A stretch of DNA of 64,000 nucleotides from Begonia masoniana (lineage: Eukaryota; Streptophyta; Magnoliopsida; Cucurbitales; Begoniaceae). The DNA is taken from NCBI GenBank assembly GCA_022432975.1, contig CM039503.1, positions 46,252,259 through 46,316,258 of the forward strand, in the 5' to 3' direction. Shown piece by piece: positions 27,088 through 38,566 of the stretch (position 1 is its first letter; each line of letters opens with the position of its first letter). The notes beneath the pieces were generated by a model that made no database searches, was not told the DNA's origin, and was given only the letters and a program-made list of their open reading frames with translations. The translations under genes were made by a program, and so were the position numbers.

Positions 27088-28292
27088 TGATAATCTTTAG
27101 GATCTGCAAAACAAAGGTTATGAAACACAAACCCACAATGAGGTATTCTTAGTTAAATCCGAGCGCACCTTCAAATTAAGCAACCCAAATATTAATAAAT
27201 TGATGTCTAATTGATACGAATTCTTAGGATGATCTTACTGGATGAATGATGAATATAACTTGCAAATTTTACGTAAAAATAAGAACAAACAAATAAGTTA
27301 AACAAAGATTACCCGTAATCGGCTCGAGAGCAACTTTGGCACTTTTGGGTGAATGTAATTTTTCAAAGAAAATTACAACGGCACAAGGCTTGGTTGACTC
27401 AACTTTTCTTTCCTAACTAAGGTCTTAGATAGGAAAAGAGAAGGTGAGGATTAAGAGTCACCAAGTAACCATGGATTTGACAACAATTGGAGTCTCAATC
27501 TCCACTCGAATTGATGAACAATTCGAGGACTTACCTAAGTTGATGATGATGATGATCCGATGCTAGAGAGAAAGGGTCTACTTGTTCTCATTCTAAAAAT
27601 AATCTACCAAATCACAAACTCCAATAGCCATGATTATATGGAATATTAAGGTGATTTAAGGTCATTTCACACAAGGAGTTGATGTCGGCTGTGCATGCTT
27701 TGGATTTTCTATCTTCAATCGACGGTGGAGATGTTTTCTTTTTCAACAAGGCTGATTTTTAATCCCATGAGAATAGCATTCAGCTGATGACTTATTTAAG
27801 ATTTAAATTCGAAGGTTGGAGAATGACGCCCTCAAGTGGAATGGATTGGGCCTTGATGGTGCGCACGCAACCATGTCTCGAATGCTCCCCTAATGGGCCG
27901 AGCCTCTTGATGCTTGGTCTTCAAGTCATTTTTGTGTCACACCTTGACCACCACTAATCTAACATTCTTCTAACCTAACCACACAATTTAATGCATGCAA
28001 CTATAGGTTCAATAACAAGAAAGGCCAATGTAAGCCAAATTCAAATGCAAGAATGGAAAATTACACAAAGATGCTACCGAGAAGAAAAATTTCCGTTTGA
28101 CTTTGAGTTGACTCTTCACTTGTATCCCATGATAGCATGTAGGTTGGTTTATCGATGTCTTGAGAGGTAGGCTTCCATTCCAAATGATCCATTAGGCTTT
28201 TACCTGCAAAAACAGTACAATAGTCAGCAAAAAGATTAGTTAAATTTTGTACTTTGCCTTGAGAACGTGTCATGGTTCTCCTAGATGTATCA
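27088..28292 (-). repeat. D right (5') LTR, complete
   Basis: 1205 bp from tgataatc to tgtatca. Read on the minus strand, its first ~230 bases keep an open frame (28290-28061) for the polyprotein tail, with MTRSQGK and DHLEW motifs. It shows the undisturbed order of the left LTR: five GAT units, no E, no hAT insertion. Confidence 0.88.
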
Positions 28293-28630
28293 CCCAACAT
28301 ATTAGGAAGACCCTTCTTAGCCACGGGAAGAACGTTAATTGATGTTCAAAAAGGAGAACTCACCATGAGGGTGAATGATCAACATGTTACCTTCAATGTT
28401 TTAAAAGGCATAAAGTGTCCTTATGACGAAGAAGACTGTTTTATCATATCAGAAAGAACGAAAACGAAAGAAACAAAGCAGATTTCCTAGGACTATAGAA
28501 AACAGTTTGAAGCATTAATGAGAACGGAAGATAAACCAAAATTTCTTAAGCCATCCATTGAAGACGTGCCAACACTGGAGCTTAAACAACTGCCCTCTCA
28601 CCTCAAATATGCATTTTTGGGACTCACGGA
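28293..28630 (+). pseudogene. C protease C-terminal part
   Basis: Begins NILGRPFLATGRTLIDVQKG, homologous to residues 557 onward of the Gag-protease of G (59447-61387), so it is the second half of the retroviral aspartic protease plus linker. A TAG stop at 28489 interrupts it. It begins exactly at the D LTR end and stops exactly at the B LTR start. Confidence 0.82.
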
Positions 28631-29710
28631 TGTTAACTTAAAATATGTTTAAGTCTAACTATGTTTTTTATGATTGTGATTAACGTGAAAATATAAATTG
28701 ATGATTATAAGAAATGAGTGATATTATTAATTATTGCAGTTAATTGGGAATGCCCTTTTACAAAGGGTATTACGTTTTTCTAACGTTTTTGATCAAGTGT
28801 TGTTAGTCAAGACTGGTGCATGCATAATGTTAACCAGACGTATCAGTCGTCTGCCAAAAGGAATATTGACCATTGTCAAAGCAGATTTGAATGTCATCCA
28901 CCAGATATATCAACTGGATAAAGCAAAGTCGACCGATGGCAGAACCAATTGAATATCGACTGATACACCAAAGCCAGAAGTCGTCTGTGGGAGTTATGTC
29001 AATCGGATTTTGAAGTCTACCGAAATCAATGATGACCAAAATCAAGAAGTCTTCTGCAAGATCAATGTCAACCGAACTAAGTTTTCGTCCACTAGGATAA
29101 CATCATCCAAATCAAGAAGTCTTCTGCCACGAGTAATATCGACCACAAACCACAACGGCTAGCTTTCTGCGTACGGATTCTTCAACGATCATATTTTTGG
29201 TACGGAAACAAGGAGTTGTCCGAATGTGAAGCAGATTACAGACACGAGTATTAATAGGCGATTGAAGCTTAGGAGAACAACTTTTTGTCAACTTGAACAA
29301 TTCTCTCTCAAATCTCACGAGCTTAAGTTTGTAATACTTTTCGACTCTCTAAACCTCTCTACATCTAAACTTGAGATTTTACTTTTTGAGAGAGTGTAGT
29401 TTTGTGCTCTATATTTTTCAACATTGTAAAACTTGAAGGTAGTGGATTGACGCCCGTGAAGTTCGATCAAGAAATCTCATTGAGGAGAAGAAAAGGATCT
29501 TCAAGGGGGAAACCTTGAAGCGTGGACGTAGGCAAGGTTGGTCGAACCACATAAAAATATCGGTGTCAATCTCTTTCTTTTACTCTTACTTTTAAGTGTT
29601 TGTTAGTAATTGCATATAAAGAGAAAAGATAAGATAAAACTAATTTGCATTGTTAAAAACGATTAGGTTAAGAAATTTTTAATTCACCCCCTCTTAGACA
29701 ATCACGATAC
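28631..29710 (+). repeat. B 5' LTR (main part)
   Basis: Starts tgttaactta. The last four bases (taca) lie on the other side of A at 39908-39911. It contains the gtggacgtaggc...gaaccac motif (29522-29552) shared with A, which resembles a conserved Sirevirus LTR motif. Confidence 0.88.
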
Positions 29711-31044
29711 TGTTGACTTAAATGGTGTTTTAAGTCTAAATTATTTTTGATGATATGTTTATATGATTAGCTTGTTAATTTGATTATGTGTAAGAAATGA
29801 GAATAATGAATTATGCATTTGTTTTTAATCTGTTGGAAATACCCTTAATAAGGGTATTTTAGTATCTAATGCATGTGATTAAGTGTACAGGGCTGAAATG
29901 TATTAAACGAAATAACTAAGTCCACCTGTCACAAAACGACAAGGCGGATGAGTAAATGGAATTACTCCACCGCCCACTAGACGACAAGGCGGATGAGTAA
30001 ATGGAATTACTCCACCGCCCACTAGACGACAAGGCGGATGAGTAAATGAAATTAGTCCACCGCTCGCTAGACGACAAGGCGGATGAGCTAAAATGAAAGT
30101 CCACCGCTCACTAGACGACAAGGCGGATGAGTAAACCAAATTGGTCTTCCGGCCACTAAACGACAAAGGCGGATGAGTAAACCAAATTGCTCTTCTGGCC
30201 ACAAAACGACAAAGGCGGATGACTTCAACAAATTACTCTTCCGGTCACTAAACGACAGAGGCGGAAGACAACTACGAATCAATCATCCGATGCCCGTTCA
30301 ATGTTTTTCACTTGCATCATCTGATGGCGGTTCAAGACTACAAATGAGCTTTGTCTTCCGCCAGAATTCAAATAAACCGCGAAACTACAGTGACGTCGTT
30401 TTCAAGCTTTAACTTCAGAACATTTATGGTGACGACGACTTACAACTATAATCGGCAACGGCTACCTGAAAATGTACGAAAGCTCTCCAACGGTAACAAA
30501 GTTTCTATTATTGGACAAGGAGCATTGAAGTCAAGCCGATTCTGATGACAGAGTATTTAAGCCGAGGTTAGAGCACAAAGAAACAACTTTTGCAAATTTG
30601 AATACTGAACCCTAAGCTGCGAAAGTGATAATACTCTGTATTTTCTCTACATCTCTCAATCCGAACTTGAGATTCAATTACTGTGAGAGTGTAGTCTGTA
30701 CTTAATTTTATAAACTCAAATCATTTGTAAAGGCAGTGGATTGACACCCGTGAAGTTCAATCCAGATCTGTAAAGGCAGTTGATCGGAGCCCGAAATCCC
30801 GATCTGTGTATTCTCGTGAGGAGAAGGGTAAGGATCTTCAAGGGGTGAGCCTTGGAGCGTGGACGTAGGCAGTTTAGCCGAACCACGTAAAAATACTGGT
30901 GTCGAGTTTCTCTCTCTCTCTCTTTACATTATTTGATTACTTGTGGTAAATCTATAAGCTTAATCAAAGGACAAATTAGGTTGACTCATAATTAAAATTA
31001 AAAAGTCTAATTCACCCCCCCTCTTAGACAATACCGATCCTACA
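29711..31044 (+). repeat. A 5' LTR
   Basis: Starts tgttgacttaaatgg and ends gatcctaca. It has a tandem hairpin array (29919-30275), the cgtggacgtaggc...ccgaaccacg motif (30858-30889), CT repeats (30910-30924) and a C-tract before the end. Confidence 0.93.
29919..30275 (+). repeat. eight ~45-bp hairpin repeats in the A 5' LTR
   Basis: Each unit has a CCGCC-type arm, a loop containing cactagacgacaa or a close variant, and a GGCGG arm, followed by GAGTAA...TTACTC in the first units, a second 6-bp stem. Later units change the arms (CCGCT, CCGGCC) but keep pairing through G-U pairs or a bulge, and replace the second stem by ACCAA/TTGGT. The same array is in the 3' LTR at 38774-39131. Confidence 0.85.
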
Positions 31045-31046
31045 AT

Positions 31047-31058
31047 TGGTATCAGAGC
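31047..31058 (+). promoter_or_regulatory. A primer-binding site (tRNA-Met-i type)
   Basis: tggtatcagagc, two bases after the LTR end. Confidence 0.9.
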
Positions 31059-31113
31059 AAGGTTTATATATATTGTCTAAGTTGTTTATCTAAGATATAC
31101 TGTGTTACTTGAA

Positions 31114-32691
31114 ATGGCATTCAATACACACTCTGCACAAATGGAAGGTCAGTCTACCACTAGACCTCCATTCTTCGATGGTATTGATTATGTGTACTGG
31201 AAATCTAGAATGAGAATTTATGTTCAGGCTATAGACTATGACATATGGAATAACATAGAAAATGGTCCATATATAGCCTTTAAAACAGAGAATGGTATTA
31301 GGACTCCCAAAGCATCACATGAACTAAATGATACTGACAAGAAGAACTTGAGCCTGAATGCCAAGGCTATAAACACCCTATACTGTGCTCTGAACAGAGA
31401 TGAGTTTAATAGAGTACAAGGGTGTGAGAGTGCTCAAGAGATTTGACACTTGTTAGAGATCACACACGAAGGCACAAACCAGGTTAAAGAAAGTAAATTG
31501 AGCATGTTAGTCCATGAATATGAACTGTTCTCCATGGAAAAAGGTGAAACCATCAGTTCTATGTTTACTCGATTTACTAACATCACTAACGGTCTTAAAG
31601 CCCTTGGTAAGACTTACTCAAGTGAGGAACAGGTAAGGAAACTTCTGAGATGCCTACCGAGAGTATGGCAACCAAAGGTGACTGCCATTCAGGAAGCAAA
31701 GGATCTCAAAGCCTTAAAGCTTGAGGAGCTCATTGGATCTCTCATGACGCATGAGATCACAATGAGAGCAAATGAAAAGGAGGACCTCAAGGAGAAGGAG
31801 GTAACAAGGAAAAAGGACATTGCTCTAAAGGCTTCCTCAAGTAAGCAAGAGGAATAAGAAGAAGAAGAAGAAGAAGATGATGAGGATATTGCACTCATCA
31901 CTAGGAGGTTCAGTAAGTTTCTGCAACGAAAGAGGATGCAGGGAAAAAGGTTTCCAAAGGGTGAGAAATCTCAAAAGGAAAAGGAAATCACGTGCTTTGG
32001 GTGTGGAAAGCCTGGTCATATGAAGGCAGACTGTCCACAAGCAAAGAAGGGTCCCAAGAAGTTCAAGAAAAGGGCAATGAAGGCCACTTGGGATGATAGT
32101 GAAGAAGATACCTCTTCATCAGAAGATGAGGAAGTAGCAAACCTGTGCTTTATGGCACACGAGGACAAGGTTAGTTCTTCTTCCTCTAGTATTTTCAGTG
32201 ACAGTGATAGTGATGACGATGAAGGTAATCTAATTGATGCTTTCAATGATTTAGTTAAACAGTTTGGCATGTTAAAAACTAAATACAATACTTTGAAAAA
32301 GGAAAATGCAAACATGGTAGAACTACATGCCAAGAAAACTAATTTGCATGTCAAAGAGATTGATGAGCTTAAAAGCAAAAACGAAGATTTGAATAATATT
32401 ATACTGAACTTCACTAAGGGTGAAAAATTATTTAAGATTGTAATAGGAAGACAGAGAGCAAATTTTGACAGAACAGGATTAGGTTATGACAAGCCTAATA
32501 AAAAGAAAGCTTTTAAGAATTTCTTTGTTAAATCGTCTACCTGTTATGCTTGCAATGAGTTAGGACAAAAGTCATATGAATGTCCTTTGAAATTAGATAA
32601 GAAATCAAACAATAAACTTCAATGGGTTCCTAAGGGAACCAGACCTAACACTAGGACCCAAAAGATTTGGGTACCTAAGAAGACAACCTGA
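31114..32691 (+). pseudogene. A Gag, with two premature stops
   Basis: Starts at ATG 31114, 55 bases after the PBS. The N-terminal part has the copia Gag DYVYWKSRMRIYVQ block. A TGA at 31444-31446 replaces a Trp codon and a TAA at 31855-31857 opens an acidic run. Further on are a CCHC zinc knuckle CFGCGKPGHMKADC, a Ser/Asp-rich stretch, a coiled-coil-like segment, and a second knuckle CYACNELGQKSYEC whose His is replaced by Gln (B keeps His). It ends at TGA 32689-32691 after the IWVPK motif. In an intact element it would form the virus-like particle and pack RNA. Confidence 0.87.
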
Positions 32692-35600
32692 TTTCTGTTT
32701 TGCAGGTTGACTGCTCTCCCGGGACAAATCTGTGGTACCTTGACAGTGGTTGCTCAAGGCATATGACGGGAGACTCAACCAAGTTTACTGTTGTCAACAA
32801 GAAGAAAGGAAGTGTTACTTTTGGTGGAAACCAAAAGGGCAAAATTGTTGACATCGGCAATATAGGTAATCCTTCTCATCCTACTATTGAAAATGTTTTA
32901 CTAGTAGAAGGATTAAAGCATACTCTGCTAAGCATAAGTCAGTTGTGTGACAAGGGCTATAAAGTAACTTTCAAATCAAATGTTTGTGTGATCAAAGACA
33001 TTTCTACTAACAATGTTTTGTTTAAAGGTTTTAGAAAAGAAAATGTCTATATTGTTGATCTAAATGGCTTTGTGCATGTTGATGAGAAATGTTTTGTTGT
33101 TAATTCACTTAATGACTGCTGGACTTGGCATAGGAGATTAGGACATGTAGGGATGGATACTTTAGCTAAGATTACTAAGGGGAATTTAGTTAGAGGAATC
33201 CCTAAGATATCCTTTGAAAAGGATAAAGTCTGTGAAGCTTGTCAAATGGGCAAGCAGATCAAAAGTTCTTTTGTCTCTAAGAATTCTATTTCTACCTCTA
33301 AGCCTCTCCAACTCCTTCACATGGACCTCTTCGGTCCTTCAAATGTTGCAAGTCTAGGTGGTAAATTCTATGCTTATGTCATTGTTGACGACTTCTCTAG
33401 ATTTACCTGGGTATTCTTTCTTAAGTCAAAGGATGAAACCTTTGATACTTTTTCTAGCTTTAGGAAAAGAGTTCAAAATGAAAAAGAGCTCACCATTGTT
33501 GCTATTCGTAGTGATCATGGTGGAGAGTTTGAAAATGAAAAATTTGAACTCCTGTGCCTCAAATATAGAATTGAGCACAATTTCTCTTCTCCTAGGACCC
33601 CTCAGTAGAATGGTGTTGTTGAGAGGAAGAATAGATCTCTTCAAGAGCTTGCTAGGACTATGCTTAATGAGAATTCTCTTCCTAAGTATTTATGGGCTGA
33701 AGCTGTAGCAACAGCCTGTTATGTGCTTAATCGGGTCTCCATAAGACCTATTCTAGAGAAAACTCCATATGAGCTCTGGAGTGGAAAAACTCCTTCTGTC
33801 AAGTATTTTAGAGCCTTTGGTAGTAAGTGCTTCATTCTAAATACTAAGGATAACTTAGGAAAATTTGATTCCAAATCTGATATTGGAATTTTTCTTGGTT
33901 ATTCTCTGACCAGTAAAGCTTATAGAGTTTTCAATAGGAGAACTCTAGTTGTAGAGGAATCCGTTCATGTCAATTTTGATGAGACTCCTTAGCCATTAAT
34001 CAATGTGGATGAGGATGATACTTTGGAATATCAACTGGATTCCCTTTCCTTAGAAAAAGTCTAGTGATCCTTCCCAAGTAGAAAAATCTCTAGATCCTTC
34101 CCCTACTTCTCTAGATACTGTTACTGTCAAGGATGAAAATCCTAATCTTCCTAGAGATTGGAAATTTGTCAGAAACCACCCAATAGATGAAGTTTTAGGT
34201 GATCCATCATTAGGTGTTAAGACTAGAGCCTCTCTTAGGAATCTCTGTGCCAATGTGGCATTTATCTCTCAAATAGAGCCTAAGAAATTTGAGGAGGCCG
34301 AGAATGATGAAAATTGGATTTTAGCTATGCAAGAGGAGCTAAATCAATTTGAAAGGAGCAATGTATGGGAACTTGTTCCACGGCCAAAGGATTATCCCAT
34401 TATTGGAACTAAGTGGGTCTTTAAAAATAAATTGGATGAGAATGAGATTGTTGTCAGAAATAAGGCTAGACTAGTTGCTAAGGGATACTCTCAGAAAGAG
34501 GGTATTGATTTTGAGGAATCTTTTGCCCCTGTAGCACGTTTGGAATCTATTAGAATGCTTTTAGCTTTTGCCTGCTACAAAAACTTCACACTCTTTCAAA
34601 TGGATGTAAAGAGTGCCTTTTTAAATGGATATATTTTGGAAGAAGTTTATGTTGAGCAGCCCTTAGGATTTGAATCCTTTGATAAACCCGATCATGTGTT
34701 TAAACTTAGGAAAGCTCTCTATGGTCTTAAGCAGGCTCCTAGAGCTTGGTATGATAGGTTGAAGAATTTCCTTGAGGAAAGAAAGTTCAAAAAGGGTAAT
34801 TCTGATTCAACTCTATTTACCATGCAAAAGGATGCAGACATCTTGTTAGTTCAAATCTATGTCGATGACATTATTTTTGGATCAACAAATGTCAGTTTGT
34901 GCAATGAGTTTTCCTCCCTCATCCAAAGTGAATTTGAAATGAGTATGATGGGAGAATTAAAGTTTTTCTTAGGATTTCAGATCTATCAATCTCCTGATGG
35001 TATTTTCTTCTGTCAAGAAAAATACATTAAGGAGCTTCTTAAGAAATTTGGATTAGAAACTGTCAAGTCTTCCAAAACTCCCATGAGTACCACTACTAAA
35101 TTGGTTAAGGATGAAAAAGGAATAAGTGTTGATATTAAGAAGTATCGTGGTATGATTGGTTCTCTGCTATATCTGACTGCAAGTAGACCAGATATACTTT
35201 TTAGTGTTTGTCTCTGTGCTAGATTCCAGGCTGCTCCTAAGGAATCTCACTTAAATGCTGTCAAGAGAATTTTTAAATATCTAAGTGGGACTCATGATTT
35301 AGGATTATGGTATCCGAAGGGTACCTCCTTTGATCTGATAGGATACTCAGATTCTGACTATGCTGGTAGTCTAATTGATAGGAAGAGCACCAGTGGCACT
35401 TGTCAATTCCTTGGTGAATCTTTAGTTTCCTGGTACTCTAAGAAACAGAATTCTGTTGCACTCTCAACTGCTGAGAGTGAATATATTGCTGCAGGCAGTT
35501 GTTGTGCACAAATGCTTTGGATGAAACAGACTTTGGAAGATTACAATCTGTTTTATGATAGGATTCCAATCCGGTGTGATAACACCAGTGCAATCAATAT

Positions 35601-35808
35601 TTCCAAGAATCCAATTCAGCACTCTAGAACAAAACACAATAGATGTCAGATATCACTTCATTCGTGATCATGTTCAAAGGGGCGACATATCTTTAGAGTT
35701 TGTCAATTCCGAAGATCAATTGGCAGATATCTTCACAAAGCCTTTAGATGAGAAAACCTTCTGTGGTATTAGAATAAGATTAGGTCTTCTCAAGTATGAA
35801 AAATGTTA
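32679..35808 (+). pseudogene. A Pol: protease, integrase, RT, RNase H, broken
   Basis: The frame is open from 32679, minus one relative to Gag. In order: protease WYLDSGCSRHMTG (32733 on), GAG_pre-integrase WHRRLGHVGMDTL, integrase core with DLFGP and the ENEKF...QNGVVERKN region, RT (34255-35100) with [11 protein letters not shown] (34855-34887), and RNase H with [17 protein letters not shown] and CDNTSAI. Lesions: TAG at 33606-33608 and 33990-33992 (both likely from CAG), a frame change near 34065, another near 35637 that shifts the last 57 codons. The order INT-RT-RH marks it as Ty1/copia. Confidence 0.92.
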
Positions 35809-36092
35809 AGTTTTTCCTCTCTTTTTCTGTTCACATCCTCCGGTCCTTTCTTTACTATTCACCGGAAGATATACATCATCCACAGACCGGATGATATATT
35901 TTCTAATCTGTCGACACGTGTCATCAATCGGACAATATCAGTTTTACACGTGTGATTTCATCATGTCGGGCGTGGTTCTCTCTCTCATTTAAACTCGGTT
36001 TCTTCTCCGAAACGATTCATCTTTCGCGCCCTTTCAGTACACTCTCTGTCGTCAACCATTTTCTCTCTAGGTCATCTTCGCAAAAGTTTCCA

Positions 36093-38168
36093 ATGGAGCT
36101 TACTCTTGAGCATGATCATCTGGCTTCATTGTCTCGAGGTGATACGGGACCACCGAAAAAGAAAGCTAAACTCAATCCTCATCCGGCACGTCTGATCCCT
36201 CGGGCAAATAGTTGGCCGTCGCTCTACTTCCTAAATGAGGATGCTGAAATCAGGTATCACGGTGATTTTAAGGATAAGAAGTTGATTCCAGGTCGTGGTA
36301 TAGTTTTCGACGAATTAGTATCTTTAAACATTATAGCACCCTTGACAGATATTGGATTAATAGGGCTGTTTGAGGTTGAATCTTTCTTTTTTCCCTCGGC
36401 CATTAGGATGTTTTATGCCAATCTAAGCTATCCTTCTGATCATTCTACCATTTCAAGATATTTGCACGGAAAAAACATAGAACTCACTTCCCAATCCATC
36501 AATGAGCTTTTGGGCTATCCCCATTTGGATCAACATCCCAAAATATATTCCATAGGGCAAGAACTTCCATTTCTTAGACTTCTTGATGGCCAACAATTTT
36601 TAAAAGAAATTGCTCTAGATCCGCGCAATATTCCAAATCCCTTAAAAAGCAAACATTTAACCATTCGAGCTCGCCTTCTTCATCAAATGATCTGCTATAA
36701 TGTTCTTCCTAAGGGTGGTCATTATGATGACATTAGCAGCATGGAGCTTGTTATTCTTTATGCCATCTATATGAAGGCCCCAGTGGATATTGGATACATT
36801 ATCCTGAGAAGGATGATACAGAGTGTTTCTTCAGGGACTTCATCTTTTCCATACAACCTCCTCCTCATGAAGATTTTTCAGAAGTATCAGGTTGAATTTC
36901 CTGAGGATGAGAATCCCTCATGTCTAAAACATTCCAGCTATTACTCCAAAGACACTCTGTCCAGGATGGGAGTTAAGAGAAACCGTCAAGGGGTCTTTGT
37001 CTTGGATCAGTCCAAGCAGAGGACTGCTATGGTCAATGCTGCCCGAAAAGGAAAAAGGGCTGTGTGTTTGGATGAAGAATCATCTGTACAAGAAAGTTGT
37101 GGTGATTCTGAGATCCCTGCCTTTGATATTTCCCCTCCTAGTCCTCGGGTCACTCGCCCTCAACGTCCTCCACCAGTGCCCCGACGCCGTGCTTCTCATT
37201 CTCTAGCCAACCCCTTTGAGGCTATGTCTGCTCCTCCAGTCCAACTATCTTCTCCAGCACCCATTATTGAAACAACTTTAGATCCTTCACCCTCTTTGTT
37301 GCTGCTCACACTGCCTGCCTCTGCCCCTCTGTCTCCTGTTGATAAATCCTCTCCTCCGACATCCCTCTTGGTTCCCTCTCTGCCTTCCCCAGTCATTCCC
37401 GCCGCTCTAACACTATCTCCACCTACAAGTCCAACTGCTCCTTTAAGTCCACCTGCTCCTCAAGTCCAACTCAATTCACCTCCTTTGCCAACTGCTCCTG
37501 CTTCGGTCTCTCCCATCTTTTATCAGAGGAGATCTACTTTGAGTGAGGCTCAGTTTACTGAGTTGAAGACAAGTATTGACAATCTGAGGACAGACTTTGA
37601 TACAAAGATAAATCAACTCAAAGCGGACTTGCACGAAGCTGCCGTTGTGGCAAGGGGTCAAATGGATCAAAAATGGGAAAGGCATACAACGATCTTCTCT
37701 CGAGACCTTAAGGCTCTCAAGTCTAAAGTTGAGGCTCTTTGCCCTGCACCTCATATTCCTCTCTGCCCAACTGAGCCTACCTTTGAAGACCTCCTACTTC
37801 CCTTCTCCAGACATGAGGTCATTGAAGATTCTCGAATCATGCCGTTGGATCTTCAGGAGACTGAAATGGCCTTCTCTACCTCTGCTGCTCCTCCTGCTCT
37901 CGTGTCTTCTTCAGCTCCAGCCAGTCCCATGGATGCCTCTCCAGCTGATCCTTCTGTAGAGCCTCCTTCATGCCTGGACATGGTGGTTTCCAGAGAACCT
38001 TCACCACCCCCTGCTCCTTGCATGGATTTGGTGGTCTATCAACCACCCCTCCCTCGCGATCTTGCTACACTTCAAGCTCTGGTGGATGCATATTTCAATC
38101 CCCACCGTGAAGTTCCCCTTTATGTTCAGAAAGGCTTTTGGAATCGTCATTTAGATCTCTTCAAATAG
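36093..38168 (+). CDS. A env-like protein, intact
   Basis: An open frame of 691 codons from ATG 36093, 284 bases after pol; the frame itself is open from 35952. Residues about 30-300 form a globular domain (FDELV, LFEVESFFFPSAIRMFYANL, RARLLHQMICYNVLPKGGH, FPYNLLLMKIF) found also in B, in the orphan at 8039 and, less clearly, in C. It resembles PF20167. Then follow a long Pro/Ser/Ala-rich region (about 390-500), a coiled-coil-like stretch (FTELKTSIDNLRTDFDTKINQ), and a Pro-rich tail. I see no signal peptide, no clear membrane span and no fusion peptide, so the name env-like reflects the position in Sireviruses and not shown function. It is the only long ORF of A without a lesion. Confidence 0.85.
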   Translation: MELTLEHDHLASLSRGDTGPPKKKAKLNPHPARLIPRANSWPSLYFLNEDAEIRYHGDFKDKKLIPGRGIVFDELVSLNIIAPLTDIGLIGLFEVESFFFPSAIRMFYANLSYPSDHSTISRYLHGKNIELTSQSINELLGYPHLDQHPKIYSIGQELPFLRLLDGQQFLKEIALDPRNIPNPLKSKHLTIRARLLHQMICYNVLPKGGHYDDISSMELVILYAIYMKAPVDIGYIILRRMIQSVSSGTSSFPYNLLLMKIFQKYQVEFPEDENPSCLKHSSYYSKDTLSRMGVKRNRQGVFVLDQSKQRTAMVNAARKGKRAVCLDEESSVQESCGDSEIPAFDISPPSPRVTRPQRPPPVPRRRASHSLANPFEAMSAPPVQLSSPAPIIETTLDPSPSLLLLTLPASAPLSPVDKSSPPTSLLVPSLPSPVIPAALTLSPPTSPTAPLSPPAPQVQLNSPPLPTAPASVSPIFYQRRSTLSEAQFTELKTSIDNLRTDFDTKINQLKADLHEAAVVARGQMDQKWERHTTIFSRDLKALKSKVEALCPAPHIPLCPTEPTFEDLLLPFSRHEVIEDSRIMPLDLQETEMAFSTSAAPPALVSSSAPASPMDASPADPSVEPPSCLDMVVSREPSPPPAPCMDLVVYQPPLPRDLATLQALVDAYFNPHREVPLYVQKGFWNRHLDLFK

Positions 38169-38552
38169 ATTTTTTGTTTTCATTTTTACTTAGTTGTAAC
38201 TTTCTTTTAAAGACTACATTATTCTTTACTGCACATACTCTGATCTTGTGCTGACTTATGTTGAATACATTGCTTTTGGCTATTTCTCTGCTATCTTGCT
38301 GCATTTTGGATTGTTTTTGATAATGTCAATGGGAGAGATTATATTTGATTCTTGCTGGAAATGCATGTGAATTAGTTGCTATGACTTGTGTATGCATAAT
38401 TTGTGTATGCATATTTTGGCAATCTCTGGTTATGAAAACTCTAGTATGCTCCATGTTTGTTTCTGGTATATATGCATCTGCTATGGGGGAGCTAGTATTA
38501 TGGGGGAGAGTCTTGCTTTAAAAAAAATTTACACTTACGGATTGTCATCATC
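38169..38552 (+). other. A 3' untranslated region with PPT-like repeats
   Basis: Non-coding. It contains atgggggag-type purine motifs at 38484-38492 and 38501-38510, extra copies of PPT-like sequence before the real PPT, a pattern described for Sireviruses. Confidence 0.6.
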
Positions 38553-38566
38553 AAAAAGGGGGAGAT
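38553..38566 (+). promoter_or_regulatory. A polypurine tract
   Basis: aaaaagggggagat directly before the 3' LTR. Confidence 0.9.

Noticed and set aside
30910..30924. CT repeats in Sirevirus LTRs as a special signal
   Set aside because: Simple CT runs are common in plant LTRs and 5' UTRs and show no further structure.
32671..32705. A 35-nt GT..AG intron at the gag-pol junction of A
   Set aside because: The length is below what plant splicing normally handles. The conserved AG remains interesting, but this donor is unlikely.
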